64,000 nucleotides of DNA, taken from assembly GCA_001695595.3 (NCBI GenBank), contig MBPM02000121.1, positions 1 through 64,000 of the forward strand, in the 5' to 3' direction. Positions 28,701-43,170 of this stretch are shown here, piece after piece. A program made the translations under genes and the position numbers. The stretch comes from Plasmopara viticola (lineage: Eukaryota > Oomycota > Peronosporomycetes > Peronosporales > Peronosporaceae). How positions within the stretch are numbered: position 1 is the stretch's first letter; each line of letters starts with the position of its first letter. The notes below the pieces were generated by a model. That model saw only the letters and a program-made list of their open reading frames with translations. It was not told where the DNA came from and did not search any database.

Positions 28701-31700
28701 CTTTAAGAGAGCGAATATTCGCTTAAATGTGGCTCATTTCAGCACTTCCAAAAGCGAATATTCGCTTAGTTGTGACTCTATTGCGTCTGCGCACGTCTTG
28801 TATGATAGAAAGGACGTATCTATGGCCGTACATTATCTCAGCACTTAAGAGAGCGAAAAATTCGCTTAGTTGTGGCTCTATTGCGTCTGCGCACGTCTAG
28901 AATGCTAGAAAAAACGTATCTATGGCCGTACATCATCTCAGCACTTTAAGAGAGCGAATATTCGCTTAGTTGTGGCTCTATTGCAACTGCGCACGTCTAG
29001 TATGATAGAAAGGACGTATCTATGGCCGTAGATCATCTCAGCACTGCAAAAGAGCAAATAACCGCTTAGTTGTGGCTCTATTGCGTTTGCGCACGTCTAG
29101 TATGATACAAAGGACGCATCTATGGCCGTACATCATCTCAGCACTTCAAAAGAGCGAATATTCGCTTAGTTGTGGCTCTATTGCGTCTGCGCACGTCTTG
29201 TATGATAGAAAAGACGTATCGATGGCCGTACATCATTTCAACACTTCACAAGAGCGATTATACGCTTAGTTGTGGCTCTTTTGCGTCTTCGCACGTATTG
29301 TATGATAGGATGGATGTAACTATGGCCGTACATCATCACAGCACTTCAAAAGAGCAAATATTCGCTTAGTTGTGGCTCTATTGTGTCTGCGCACGTCTAG
29401 TATAATAGAAAGGACGTATCTATGGCCGTACATCATCTCAGCACTTCAAGAGAGCGAATATTCGCTTAGTTGTGGCTCTATTGCGTCTGCGCACGTCTAG
29501 AATGCTAGAAAGAACGTATCTATGGCCGTACATCATCTCAGCACTTCACAAGAGCGAACACTAGCTTAGTTGTGGCTCTATTGCGTCTGCGCACGTCCAA
29601 AATGCTAGAATGGACGCATCTATGGCCGTACATCATCTCAGCACTTCAAAAGAGCGAATATTCGCTTAGTTGTGGCTCTATTGCGTCTGCACACGTCTAG
29701 AATGATAAAAACGATGTATCTATGGCCGTACTTCATCTCAGCACTTCACAAGAGCGATTATACGCTCGGTTGTGGCTCTATTGCGTGTGCGCACGTCTTG
29801 TATGATAGAAAGGACGTATCTTTGGCCGTACATCATCTCAGCACTGCAAAAGAGCAAATATTTGCTAACTTGTGGCTCTATTGCGTCTGCGCACGTCTTG
29901 TATGATAGAATGGACGTATCTATGGCCGTACATCATCGCATCACTTCAAAGGTGCGAAAATACGCTTAGTTGTGGCTCTTTTTCGTCTTCGCACGTCTAG
30001 AATGCTAGAAAGAACGTATCTATGGCCGTACATCATCTCAGCACTTCAAAGGTGCGAATATACGCTTAGTTGTGGCTCTATTGCGTCTGCGCACGTCAAG
30101 AATGCTAGAATGGACGTTTCTATGGCCGTACATCATCTCAGCACTTCAAAAGAGCGAATATTCGCTTAGTTGTGGCTCTATTGCGTCTGCACACGTCTAG
30201 AATGATAAAAACGATGTATCTATGGCCGTACTTCATCTCAGCACTTCACAAGAGCGATTATACGCTCGGTTGTGGCTCTATTGCGTGTGCGCACGTCTTG
30301 TATGATAGAAAGGACGTATCTTTGGCCGTACATCATCTCAGCACTGCAAAAGAGCAAATATTCGCTTAGTTGTGACTCTATTGCGTCTGCGCACGTCTAG
30401 AATGATAGAAAGGACGTATCTATGGCCGTACTTCATCTCAGCACTGCAAAAGAGCAAATATTCGCTTACTTGTGGCTCTATTGCGTCTGCGCACGTCTTG
30501 TAAGATAGAAAGGACGTACCGATGGCCGTACATCATCTCATCACTTCAAAGGTGCGAATATACGCTTAGTTGTGGCTCTATTGCGTCTTCGCACGTCTAG
30601 TATGATAGAAAGAACGTATCTATGGCCGTACATCATCTCAGCACTTCAAAGGTGCGAATATTCGCTTAGTTGTGGCTCTATTGCGTCTGCACACGTCTAG
30701 AATGATAAAAACGATGTATCTATGGCCGTACTTCATCTCAGCACTTCACAAGAGCGATTATACGCTCGGTTGTGGCTCTATTGCGTGTGCGCACGTCTTG
30801 TATGATAGAAAGGATGTATCTTTGGCCGTACATCATCTCAGCACTGCAAAAGAGCAAATATTCGCTTAGTTGTGACTCTATTGCGTCTGCGCACGTCTAG
30901 AATGATAGAAAGGACGTATCTATGGCCGTACTTCATCTCAGCACTGCAAAAGAGCAAATATTCGCTTACTTGTGGCTCTATTGCGTCTGCGCACGTCTTG
31001 TAAGATAGAAAGGACGTACCGATGGCCGTACATCATCTCATCACTTCAAAGGTGCGAATATACGCTTAGTTGTGGCTCTATTGCGTCTTCGCACGTCTAG
31101 TATGATAGAAAGAACGTATCTATGGCCGTACATCATCTCAGCACTTCAAAGGTGCGAATATACGCTTAGTTGTGGCTCTATTGCGTCTGCGCACGTCTAG
31201 AATGCTAGAATAGACGTATCTATGGCCGTACATCATCTCAGCACTTCAAAGGTGCGAATATACGCTTAGTTGTAGCTCTATTGCGTCTGCGAACGTCTAG
31301 TATGATAGAAAGGACGTATCAATGGCCGTACATCATCTCAGCACTTCAAGAGAGCGAATATTCACTTTGTTGTAGCTCTATTGCGTCTGCGCACGTCTAG
31401 TACGATAGAAAAGACGTATCTATGGCCGTCCATCATCTCAGCACTGCAAAAGAGCAAATATTCGCTTAGTTGTGGCTCTATTGCGTCTGCGCACGTCTTG
31501 TAAGATAGAAAGGACGTACCGATGGCCGTACATCATCTCATCACTTCAAAGGTGCGAATATACGCTTAGTTGTGGCTCTATTGCGTCTTCGCACGTCTAG
31601 TATGATAGAAAGAACGTATCTATGGCCGTACATCATCTCAGCACTTCAAAGGTGCGAATATACGCTTAGTTGTGGCTCTATTGCGTCTGCGCACGTCTAG

Positions 31701-34700
31701 AATGCTAGAATAGACGTATCTATGGCCGTACATCATCTCAGCACTTCAAAGGTGCGAATATACGCTTAGTTGTAGCTCTATTGCGTCTGCGAACGTCTAG
31801 TATGATAGAAAGGACGTATCAATGGCCGTACATCATCTCAGCACTTCAAGAGAGCGAATATTCACTTTGTTGTAGCTCTATTGCGTCTGCGCACGTCTAG
31901 TACGATAGAAAAGACGTATCTATGGCCGTCCATCATCTCAGCACTGCAAAAGAGCAAATATTCGCTTAGTTGTGGCTCTATTGCGTCTGCGCCCGTCTAG
32001 TATGATAGAAAGGACGTATCTATGGCCGGACATCATCTCAGCACTTTAAGAGAGCGAATATTCGCTTAAATGTGGCTCATTTCAGCACTTCCAAAAGCGA
32101 ATATTCGCTTAGTTGTGACGCTATTGCGTCTACACACGTCTAGAATGATAGAGAAGACGTATCTATGGCCGTACATCATCTCAGCACTTAAGAGAGCGAA
32201 TATTCGCTTAGTTGTGGCTCTATTGCGTCTGCACACGTTTAGAATGCTAGAAAGGACGTATCTATGGCCGTACATCAACTCAGCAATTCGAAAGAGCGAA
32301 AATACGCTTAGTTGTGGCTCTTTTGCGTCTGCGCACGTCTGGTATGATAGAAAGGACGTATCTATGGCCGTACATCATCTCAGCACTGCAAAAGAGCAAT
32401 ATTCGCTTTGTTGTGGCTCTATTGCGTCTGCGCACGTCTAGTATGATAGGAAGGAAGTATCTATGGCCGTAGATCATCTCAGCACTTTAATAGAGCGAAT
32501 ATTCGCTTAGTTGTGACTCTATTGCGTCTGCGCACGTCTTGTATGATAGAAAGGACGTATCTATGGCCGTACATTATCTCAGCACTTAAGAGAGCGAAAA
32601 ATTCGCTTAGTTGTGGCTCTATTGCGTGTGCACACGTCTAGAATGCTAGAAAGGACGTATCAATGGCCGTACATCATCTCAGCACTTCAAAAGAGCGAAT
32701 ATTCGCTTAGTTGTGGCTCTATTGCGTCTGCACACGTCTAGAATGATAAAAACGATGTATCTTTGGCCGTACTTCATCTCAGCACTTCACAAGAGCGATT
32801 ATACGCTCGTTGTGGCTCTATTGCGTGTGCGCACGTCTTGTATGATAGAAAGGACGTATCTTTGGCCGTACATCATCTCAGCACTGCAAAAGAGCAAATA
32901 TTCGCTTAGTTGTGACTCTATTGCGTCTGCGCACGTCTAGAATGATAGAAAGGACGTATCTATGGCCGTACTTCATCTCAGCACTGCAAAAGAGCAAATA
33001 TTCGCTTACTTTTGGCTCTATTGCGTCTGCGCACGTCTTGTAAGATAGAAAGGACGTACCGATGGCCGTACATCATCTCATCACTTCAAAGGTGCGAATA
33101 TACGCTTAGTTGTGGCTCTATTGCGTCTTCGCACGTCTAGTATGATAGAAAGAACGTATCTATGGCCGTACATCATCTCAGCACTTCAAAGGGGCGATAT
33201 ACGCTTAGTTGTGGCTCTATTGCGTCTGCGCACGTCTAGAATGCTAGAATAGACGTATCTATGGCCGTACTTCATCTCAGCACTGCAAAAGAGCAATATT
33301 CGCTTTGTTGTGGCTCTATTGCGTCTGCGCACGTCTAGTATGATAGTAAGGACGTATCTATGGCCGTACATCATCTCAGCACTTTAAGAGAGCGAATTTT
33401 CGCTTAGTTGTGACTCTATTGCGTCTGCGCACGTCTAGAATGATAGAAAGGACGTATCTATGGCCGTACTTCATCTCAGCACTGCAAAAGAGCAAATATT
33501 CGCTTACTTGTGGCTCTATTGCGTCTGCGCACGTCTTGTAAGATAGAAAGGACGTACCGATGGCCGTACATCATCTCATCACTTCAAAGGTGCGAATATA
33601 CGCTTAGTTGTGGCTCTATTGCGTCTTCGCACGTCTAGTATGATAGAAAGAACGTATCTATGGCCGTACATCATCTCAGCACTTCAAAGGTGCGAATATA
33701 CGCTTAGTTGTGGCTCTATTGCGTCTGCGCACGTCTAGAATGCTAGAATAGACGTATCTATGGCCGTACATCATCTCAGCACTTCAAAGGTGCGAATATA
33801 CGCTTAGTTGTAGCTCTATTGCGTCTCCGCACGTCTAGTACGATAGAAAAGACGTATCTATGGCCGTACATCATCTCAGCACTTCAAAGGTGCGAATATA
33901 CGCTTAGTTGTAGCTCTATTGCGTCTGCGAACGTCTAGTATGATAGAAAGGACGTATCTATGGCCGTACATCATCTCAGCACTTCAAGAGAGCGAATATT
34001 CACTTTGTTGTAGCTCTATTGCGTCTGCGCACGTCTAGTACGATAGAAAAGACGTATCTATGGCCGTCCATCATCTCAGCACTGCAAAAGAGCAAATATT
34101 CGCTTAGTTGTGGCTCTATTGCGTCTGCGCCCGTCTAGTATGATAGAAAGGACGTATCTATGGCCGGACATCATCTCAGCACTTTAAGAGAGCGAATATT
34201 CGCTTAAATGTGGCTCATTTCAGCACTTCCAAAAGCGAATATTCGCTTAGTAGTGACGCTATTGCGTCTACACACGTCTAGAATGATAGAGAAGACGTAT
34301 CTATGGCCGTACATCATCTCAGCACTTAAGAGAGCGAATATTCGCTTAGTTATGGCTCTATTGCGTCTGCACACGTCTAGAATGCTAGAAAGGACGTATC
34401 AATGGCCGTACATCAACTCAGCAATTCGAAAGAGCGAAAATACGCTTAGTTGTGGCTCTTTTGCGTCTGCGCACGTCTGGTATGATAGAAAGGACGTATC
34501 TATGGCCGTACATCATCTCAGCACTGCAAAAGAGCCAATATTCGCTTTGTTGTGGCTCTATTGCGTCTGCGCACGTCTAGTATGATAGAAAGGAAGTATC
34601 TATGGCCGTAGATCATCTCAGCACTTTAATAGAGCGAATATTCGCTTAAATGTGGCTCATTTCAGCACTTCCAAAAGCGAATATTCGCTTAGTTGTGACT

Positions 34701-37700
34701 CTATTGCGTCTGCGCACGTCTTGTATGATAGAAAGGACGTATCTATGGCCGTACATTATCTCAGCACTTAAGAGAGCGAAAAATTTGCTTAGTTGTGGCT
34801 CTATTGCGTGTGCACACGTCTAGAATGCTAGAAAGGACGTATCAATGGCCGTACATCATCTCAGCACTTCAAAAGAGCGAATATTCGCTTAGTTGTGGCT
34901 CTATTGCGTCTGCACACGTCTAGTATGATAGAAAGGACGTATCTATGGCCGTACATCATCTCAGCACTGCAAAAGAGCAAATAACCGCTTACTTTTGGCT
35001 CTATTGCGTCTGCGCACGTCTTGTAAGATAGAAAGGACGTACCGATGGCCGTACATCATCTCATCACTTCAAAGGTGCGAATATACGCTTAGTTGTGGCT
35101 CTATTGCGTCTTCGCACGTCTAGTATGATAGAAAGAACGTATCTATGGCCGTACATCATCTCAGCACTTCAAAGGGGCGGATATACGCTTAGTTGTGGCT
35201 CTATTGCGTCTGCGCACGTCTAGAATGCTAGAATAGACGTATCTATGGCCGTACTTCATCTCAGCACTGCAAAAGAGCCAATATTCGCTTTGTTGTGGCT
35301 CTATTGCGTCTGCGCACGTCTAGTATGATAGTAAGGACGTATCTATGGCCGTAGACCACCTCAGCACTTTAAGAGAGCGAATTTTCGCTTAGTTGTGACT
35401 CTATTGCGTCTGCGCACGTCTAGAATGATAGAAAGGACGTATCTATGGCCGTACTTCATCTCAGCACTGCAAAAGAGCAAACATTCGCTTACTTGTGGCT
35501 CTATTGCGTCTGCGCACGTCTTGTAAGATAGAAAGGACGTACCGATGGCCGTACATCATCTCAGCACTTCAAAAGAGCGAATATTCGCTTAGTTGTGGCT
35601 CTATTGCGTCTGCACACGTCTAGAATGATAAAAACGATGTATCTTTGGCCGTACTTCATCTCAGCACTTCACAAGAGCGATTATACGCTCGGTTGTGGCT
35701 CTATTGCGTGTGCGCACGTCTTGTATGATAGAAAGGACGTATCTTTGGCCGTACATCATCTCAGCACTGCAAAAAAGCGAATATTCGCTTAGTTGTGACT
35801 CTATTGCGTCTGCGCACGTCTAGAATGATAGAAAGGACGTATCTATGGCCGTACTTCATCTCAGCACTGCAAAAGAGCAAATATTCGCTTACTTGTGGCT
35901 CTATTGCGTCTGCGCACGTCTTGTAAGATAGAAAGGACGTACCGATGGCCGTACATCATCTCATAACTTCAAAGGTGCGAATATACGCTTAGTTGTGGCT
36001 CTATTGCGTCTTCGCACGTCTAGTATGATAGAAAGAACGTATCTATGGCCGTACATCATCTCAGCACTTCAAAGGTGCGAATATACGCTTAGTTGTGGCT
36101 CTATTGCGTCTGCGCACGTCTAGAATGCTAGAATAGACGTATCTATGGCCGTACATCATCTCAGCACTTCAAAGGTGCGAATATACGCTTAGTTGTGGCT
36201 CTATTGCGTCTTCGCACGTCTAGTATGATAGAAAGAACGTATCTATGGCCGTACATCATCTCAGCACTGCAAAAGAGCCAATATTCGCTTTGTTGTGGCT
36301 CTATTGCGTCTGCGCACGTCTAGTATGATAGAAAGGAAGTATCTATGGCCGTAGATCATCTCAGCACTTTAATAGAGCGAATATTCGCTTAAATGTGGCT
36401 CATTTCAGCACTTCCAAAAGCGAATATTCGCTTAGTTGTGACTCTATTGCGTCTGCGCACGTCTTGTATGATAGAAAGGACGTATCTATGGCCGTACATT
36501 ATCTCAGCACTTAAGAGAGCGAAAAATTCGCTTAGTTGTGGCTCTATTGCGTCTGCACACGTCTAGAATGCTAGAAAGGACGTATCAATGGCCGTACATC
36601 ATCTCAGCACTTCAAAAGAGCGAATATTCGCTTAGTTGTGGCTCTATTGCGTCTGCACACGTCTAGAATGATAAAAACGATGTATCTTTGGCCGTACTTC
36701 ATCTCAGCACTTCACAAGAGCGATTATACGCTCGGTTGTGGCTCTATTGCGTGTGCGCACGTCTTGTATGATAGAAAGGACGTATCTTTGGCCGTACATC
36801 ATCTCAGCACTGCAAAAAAGCGAATATTCGCTTAGTTGTGACTCTATTGCGTCTGCGCACGTCTAGAATGATAGAAAGGACGTATCTATGGCCGTACTTC
36901 ATCTCAGCACTGCAAAAGAGCAAATATTCGCTTACTTGTGGCTCTATTGCGTCTGCGCACGTCTTGTAAGATAGAAAGGACGTACCGATGGCCGTACATC
37001 ATCTCATCACTTCAAAGGTGCGAATATACGCTTAGTTGTGGCTCTATTGCGTCTTCGCACGTCTAGTATGATAGAAAGAACGTATCTATGGCCGTACATC
37101 ATCTCAGCACTTCAAAGGTGCGAATATACGCTTAGTTGTTGCTCTATTGCGTCTGCGCACGTCTAGAATGCTAGAATAGACGTATCTATGGCCGTACATC
37201 ATCTCAGCACTTCAAAGGTGCGAATATACGCTTAGTTGTAGCTCTATTGCGTCTGCGAACGTCTAGTATGATAGAAAGGACGTATCTATGGCCGTACATC
37301 ATCTCAGCACTTCAAGAGAGCGAATATTCACTTTGTTGTAGCTCTATTGCGTCTGCGCACGTCTAGTACGATAGAAAAGACGTATCTATGGCTGTCCATC
37401 ATCTCAGCACTGCAAAAGAGCAAATATTCGCTTAGTTGTGGCTCTATTGCGTCTGCGCCCGTCTAGTATGATAGAAAGGACGTATCTATGGCCGGACATC
37501 ATCTCAGCACTTTAAGAGAGCGAATATTCGCTTAAATGTGGCTCATTTCAGCACTTCCAAAAGCGAATATTCGCTTAGTAGTGACGCTATTGCGTCTACA
37601 CACGTCTAGAATGATAGAGAAGACGTATCTATGGCCGTACATCATCTCAGCACTTAAGAGAGCGAATATTCGCTTAGTTGTGGCTCTATTGCGTCTGCAC

Positions 37701-39705
37701 ACGTCTAGAATGCTAGAAAGGACGTATCAATGGCCGTACATCAACTCAGCAATTCGAAAGAGCGAAAATACGCTTAGTTGTGGCTCTTTTGCGTCTGCGC
37801 ACGTCTGGTATGATAGAAAGGACGTATCTATGGCCGTACATCATCTCAGCACTGCAAAAGAGCCAATATTCGCTTTGTTGTGGCTCTATTGCGTCTGCGC
37901 ACGTCTAGTATGATAGAAAGGAAGTATCTATGGCCGTAGATCATCTCAGCACTTTAATAGAGCGAATATTCGCTTAAATGTGGCTCATTTCAGCACTTCC
38001 AAAAGCGAATATTCGCTTAGTTGTGACTCTATTGCGTCTGCGCACGTCTTGTATGATAGAAAGGACGTATCTATGGCCGTACATTATCTCAGCACTTAAG
38101 AGAGCGAAAAATTCGCTTAGTTGTGGCTCTATTGCGTCTGCACACGTCTAGAATGATAGAAAGGACGTATCTATGGCCGTACATCATCTCAGCACTGCAA
38201 AAGAGCTAATATTCGCTTTGTTGTGGCTCTATTGCGTCTGCGCACGTCTAGTATGATAGTAAGGACGTATCTATGGCCGTAGACCACCTCAGCACTTTAA
38301 GAGAGCGAATTTTCGCTTTGTTGTGGCTCTATTGCGTCTGCGCACGTCTTGTATGATAGAAAGGACGTATCTATGGCCGTACATTATCTCAGCACTTAAG
38401 AGAGCGAAAAATCCGCTTAGCTCTATTGCGTCTGCACACGTCTAGAATGATAGAAAGGACGTATCTATGGCCGTAGATCATCTCAGCACTTTAAGAGAGC
38501 GAAAATTCGCTTAGTTGTGGCTCTATTGCGTTTGCGCACGTCTAGTATGATACAAAGGACGCATCTATGGCCGTACATCAACTCAGCACTTCAAAAGAGC
38601 GAATATTCGCTTAGTTGTGACTCTATTGCGTCTGCGCACGTCTTGTATGATAGAAAGGACGTATCGATGGCCGTACATCATTTCAACACTTCAAAAGAGC
38701 GAATATTCGCTTAGTTGTGGCTCTATTACGTCTGCGCACGTCTAGTATGATAGAAAGGACGTATCTATGGCCGTACATCATTTCAGCACTGAAGAGAGCG
38801 AATATTCGCTATGTTGTGGCTATCTTGCGTCTGCACACGTCTAGAATGCTAGAAAGGGCGTATCAATGGCCGTACATCATCTCAGCACTTCAAAAGAGCG
38901 AGTATTCGCTTAGTTGTGACTCTTTTGCGTCTGCGCACGTCTTGTATGATAGAATGGACGTATCTATGGCCGTACATCATCGCATCACTTCAAAGGTGCG
39001 AATATACGGTTTATTGTAGCTCTTTTTCGTTTTTGCACGTCTAGAATGCTAGAAAGGACGTATTTATGGCCGTACAACATCTCAGCACTTCAAAAGAGCG
39101 AATATTCGCTTAGTTGTGGCTCTATTGCGTCTGCGCACGTCTAGAATGCTAGAATGGACGAATCTATGGCTGTACATCATCTCAGCACTTCGAAAGAGCG
39201 AATATTCGCTTAGTTGTGGCTCTTTTGCGTCTGCGCACGTCTTGTATATAAGAAAGGACGTATCTATGGCCGTACATTATTTCAGCACTTAAGAGAGCGA
39301 ATATTCGCTTAGTTGTGGCCCTATTGCGTCTGCACACGTCTAGAATGATAGAAACGATGTATCTATGGCCGTACATCATCTCAGCACTTCAAGAGAGCGA
39401 ATATACGCTTAGTTGTGGTTCTATTGCGTCTTCGCACGTCTAGAATGCTTTAAAGAACATATCTATGGCCGTACATCATCTCAGCACTTCAAAGGTGCGA
39501 ATATACGCTTAGTTGTGGCTCTATTGCGTCTGCGCACGTCTAGAATGCTAGAAAGGACATTTCTATGGCCGTACATCATCTCAGCACTTCTAAAGAGCGA
39601 ATATTCGCTTAGTTGTGGCTCTTTTGCGTCTGCGCACGTCTTGTATGATAGAAAGGACGTATTTATGGCCGTACATCATCTCAGCACTTCAAGAGAGCGA
39701 ATATA
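22741..39705 (+). repeat. Diverged satellite zone, 100-bp monomers with higher-order repeats
   Basis: Same monomer and orientation as the core, but most units are 100 bp (CAAAAGAGCG instead of CAAAGAGCG) and differ from each other at several to many positions. Distinct monomer types recur in fixed order. A block containing the variant AATGATAAAAACGATGTATC is spaced exactly 500 bp at about 29,700, 30,200 and 30,700, and a partner variant (GTAAGATAGAAAGGACGTACC) recurs at about 30,501, 31,001 and 31,501. An internally deleted short monomer marks another recurring block. This is what a satellite looks like after amplification in multi-monomer steps and subsequent drift. The palindrome is often degraded here, for example to GAATATACGCT or GATTATACGCT. 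Confidence 0.95.
29672..31171 (+). repeat. 500-bp (five-monomer) higher-order repeat
   Basis: A five-monomer block repeats with a 500-bp period. The segment starting near 29,672 matches that at 30,172 and 30,672, with nearly identical 198-nt open stretches at each. A second diagnostic monomer, carrying GTAAGATAGAAAGG followed by GTACCGATGGCC, lies at about 30,501, 31,001 and 31,501. Exact period equality across copies shows amplification of a multi-monomer block after the monomers had diverged. The limits given are approximate. Confidence 0.8.
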
Positions 39706-42700
39706 TGATGCGTCCTTTCCATCATTCTTGACGCGTCCAGACGCATAGAGTCACAACAAAGCGTATATTCGCTCTTTTAAAATGCTGAGATCATGTACGG
39801 CCATAGATCCATCTTTTCAATCAACCTAAAAGCGTGCAGACGAAATAGAGTCACACCTAAGCGTTTATTCGCTCTTGTGAATCGCTGATATCATGTACGG
39901 CCATAGATACGTCCCTTATTTAATTCTAGACGTGTGCACACGCAAGAGAGCCACAACTAAGCGTATATTCGCTCTAGTGAAGTTCTGCGAGAATGTACGG
40001 CGATAGTTACGTGCTTTTTATCATCTAGACGTGCGCAGACGCAATGGAGCGATAACTACGCGGATATTTGATCTTTTGAAGTGTTGAGATATTGTACGAT
40101 CATGGATACGTCCTTTTATTGTTCAAGACGTGCGTAGACGCAATAGAGTCACAGCTTAGCGTATATTTGCTCTTGTGAATCGCTGATGTCATGTACGGCC
40201 ATTGATACGTCCCTTCTATCATTTATTATTCTAGATGTGTGCACACGCAATAGAGCCACAACCAAGCGTCTATACACTCTTTTGAAGTGCTGAGAGGATG
40301 TACGGCGATAGATACGTCCTTTCTATCATTCTAGATGTGCGCAGACGCAATTGAGCAACAACTAAGCGAATATTCGCTCTTGTGAAGTGCTGAGATGATG
40401 TACGGCCATAGACACGTCCTTTCTATCATTCAAGACGTGCGCAGACGAGCCACACTTGAGCGTATATTCGCTCTGTTGATGGGCTGAGATGATGTACGGC
40501 CAAGGATACGTCATTTCTTACATTGTAGACGTGTGCAGACGCAAAATGGCAACAACAATGGGTACATCGCTCTTTTGAATTGCTGAGATGACGTACGGCC
40601 ATATATGCGTCTTTTCTAACTTTCAAGCCGTGCACAGACGCAATAGAGCCACAACTAAGCGTATTTCACGCCTTTGAAGGAATGAGATGATGTTCGGCCT
40701 CAAAACTGTTCTTTCTTCCTTTCGAAACGTGCGCAGACGATATATCGCCGCAACTTAGCGTATAATGACTCTTTGAAGCAGTGAGATTCTGACCACCACA
40801 AATGCGTCCTTTGTATCGTTTTAGACTTGGACAAACGCAATAGCGCCGCAGCTGATCGCTTTTTTCACCTTATCAAAGCAGTGGAGATCGGTACGGCTCC
40901 AGAAACGTCCTTTAGGTCGTTCTACACGTGCACAAACGCGGTAGTGCCGAAACTGACCGCTTATTTATAAGATCGGAGCAATGCGATGCTGCAGGCCACA
41001 GGTGACCAGACGAAAAAGCACCAAGCTAAACGTGTATAAATTCCTTTGAGGTGCTCCAATGCTGTGCGGCCACAGACATGTCCTTTTTATCTTTTAAACG
41101 TGCACAAACGCAATAGCGCCACGACTAAATTATTTCTTCTAAAATGGTCGAGGTGCTGTGTGAACACTGATGCTTCCTTACTATCGCTTTAGACATAAGC
41201 AGACGCAATAGCGGCGCAACTAAGCGTATAAGCGTTTAAAGCTGTGAGATGCTGTACGGCCACAGATACGTCCATTATATTGGTCTAAACGTGCACCCGA
41301 AACAAAGCGTATATTAGCTCTTTTAAGGGCTGAGATGCTGAAAGGCCACAGATATGTCCTTTTTTACACGTGCGTAGACGCAATAGCGCCGCAACTAATC
41401 GTATATTCACTTTCTCGAACTTATGAAACGCTGTACGGCCACAAGCATGTTCTTTGTTTCTCTCTGAGTGTGCACAAACTCAAAAGCGCCGGAACAGAGC
41501 TGTGAGATGCTGTACGGCCACAGATACGTCCGTTATATTGTTCTAGACGTGCGCAAGCGCAAAAGCGCCATAACCGACCGTTTACGCACTTTTTGAAGAG
41601 CTGAGATGCTAACCGGCCATAGATTTGTTCTTCGTACTTTCTAAACGCGCACAGTTGCAATAGCGCGATATTGAGGGTATACTCACTCTTTTGAAGTGTT
41701 GAGATGCTTTGCGGCCACAGACATGTCCTTTATATTGTTTTGGACATGCGCGAATATATTATTGCTGCAACTGACCATTCATTCGCTCTCATAAAGCGGT
41801 GAGATGCTGTAAAACCACAGATACAACCTTTTCTTTTAGGCGTGCACAAACGCAATAGCGCTGCAACTAAGCGTATATTCTCTTTTGAAAGGCTGATATA
41901 CGGTGCGGTCACAGATATGTCCTTTCTATTTTTTCCACATGTGCGTAGAAGCAATCGCGCCGCAACTGAGCGCATGTACACTCTTTTGAAGAGCTGAGAT
42001 GCTTTACGGCCACAAATACGTCCTTTCTTTTCTCTAGACGTTCGCAGTCGCAATAGCGCCACATCTAAGCGTACATTCACTAATTTGAAGGACTCAGGTG
42101 CTGTGCGACCACAGATATGTCATTTTGATCTTTCAAAACGTGCGCATTCGCAAAAGCGCCGGATCTGACCGTATATTCACTTTTTCGAAGTAGTGAGGCC
42201 ACTGATACGTCCTTTGTATCATTTTCGACGTGCACAAAAGAATTCTCGCCGCACCTGACCGTGTGTTTATTTTTTTGAAGCCATGAGATGCTGTCCGGCC
42301 ACAGATACGTCCTTTTGGCTTTTTCTAGTGAGCACAGACGCAATAGAGCCGCAACTAAGCGTATATTCGATCTGTTGGAGGGTTGAGATACTGTGCGGCC
42401 ACAGATAGCCCTTTCCATCTTTTTACACGTGCGCCGACGCAAAAGCACCGCAACTGAGTGTATTCTTTTTTTTAAAAAGCTGAGATACTGTGCGGCCACA
42501 GATATGCCCTATCTATCTTTCTTGACGTGAGCAGTCGCAAAAGCGCCACAAATGAGCATGTGTTAAATCTTTTGAAGCAGTGAGATGCTGTACGGCCATA
42601 AGTATGCCCTTCCTATCTTTTTGGACGTGCACAATGTACTAGCGCCACAACTGACCGTTTATCCACTTTTTCAATCGGTGGGATGCTCTACAACCGCAGA

Positions 42701-43170
42701 TGCGTTCTTGCACATACGCAATAGCGCCGCAACTAAGTGTATGTTCACTCTATTGAAGACTGACATGCTGTGCGGTCACAAACATGCTTTTTAAACCTGC
42801 TCATTCGCAATAGCGCCGTAAGTGAGCGTATTCAAACTCTTTTGAATCAGTGAGATGCTGTGCGGTCACATAAACGTCCTTTATATCGTTTTAGACGTGC
42901 ACAAATGAAATATTGGCACAACTACCGCTAATGTTTTCTTTTGAAGCGGCAAGATGCTTTACGGCCACAGGTACGTTCTTTCTTTCTTTCTAGACAAAAC
43001 CAGACGCAATAACGCAGCAACTAAGCGTGTATTAACTCGTTTGAAGGGCTGAGATGCTATTCGGACACAATGATGTTCTTTCTATCTTTCAACACGTTGG
43101 CAGACGCAATGGCCACGCAACTAAGCGTATAATCTCTCTTTAGAAGGGCTGAGATGCTATGCGGCCAAAG
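39706..43170 (-). repeat. Inverted, strongly diverged satellite block
   Basis: From about 39,706 the monomer reads in reverse complement: the order becomes AGCGTATATTCGCTC, then TTGAAGTGCTGAGATGATGTACGGCCATAGATACGTCC, then GACGTGCGCAGACGCAATAGAGC (described piecewise). About 35 units are recognisable, with length drift and only moderate identity to the core; later ones read CTGTGCGGCCACAG and CAATAGCGCC. Short open frames on the minus strand are translations of the repeat, not genes. Boundaries are approximate because the left junction falls inside a monomer and the right one is degenerate. Confidence 0.9.

Noticed and set aside
1..39705. Many long forward open frames encoding a 33-residue repeat
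   Set aside because: They arise because the 99-bp satellite monomer is divisible by three and happens to lack stops in one frame; frames break at every 98- or 100-bp unit, and the DNA-level repeat is equally conserved outside codon logic.
1..39705. CRISPR array
   Set aside because: The whole 99-100 bp unit is repeated with no unique spacers, and the context is eukaryotic.
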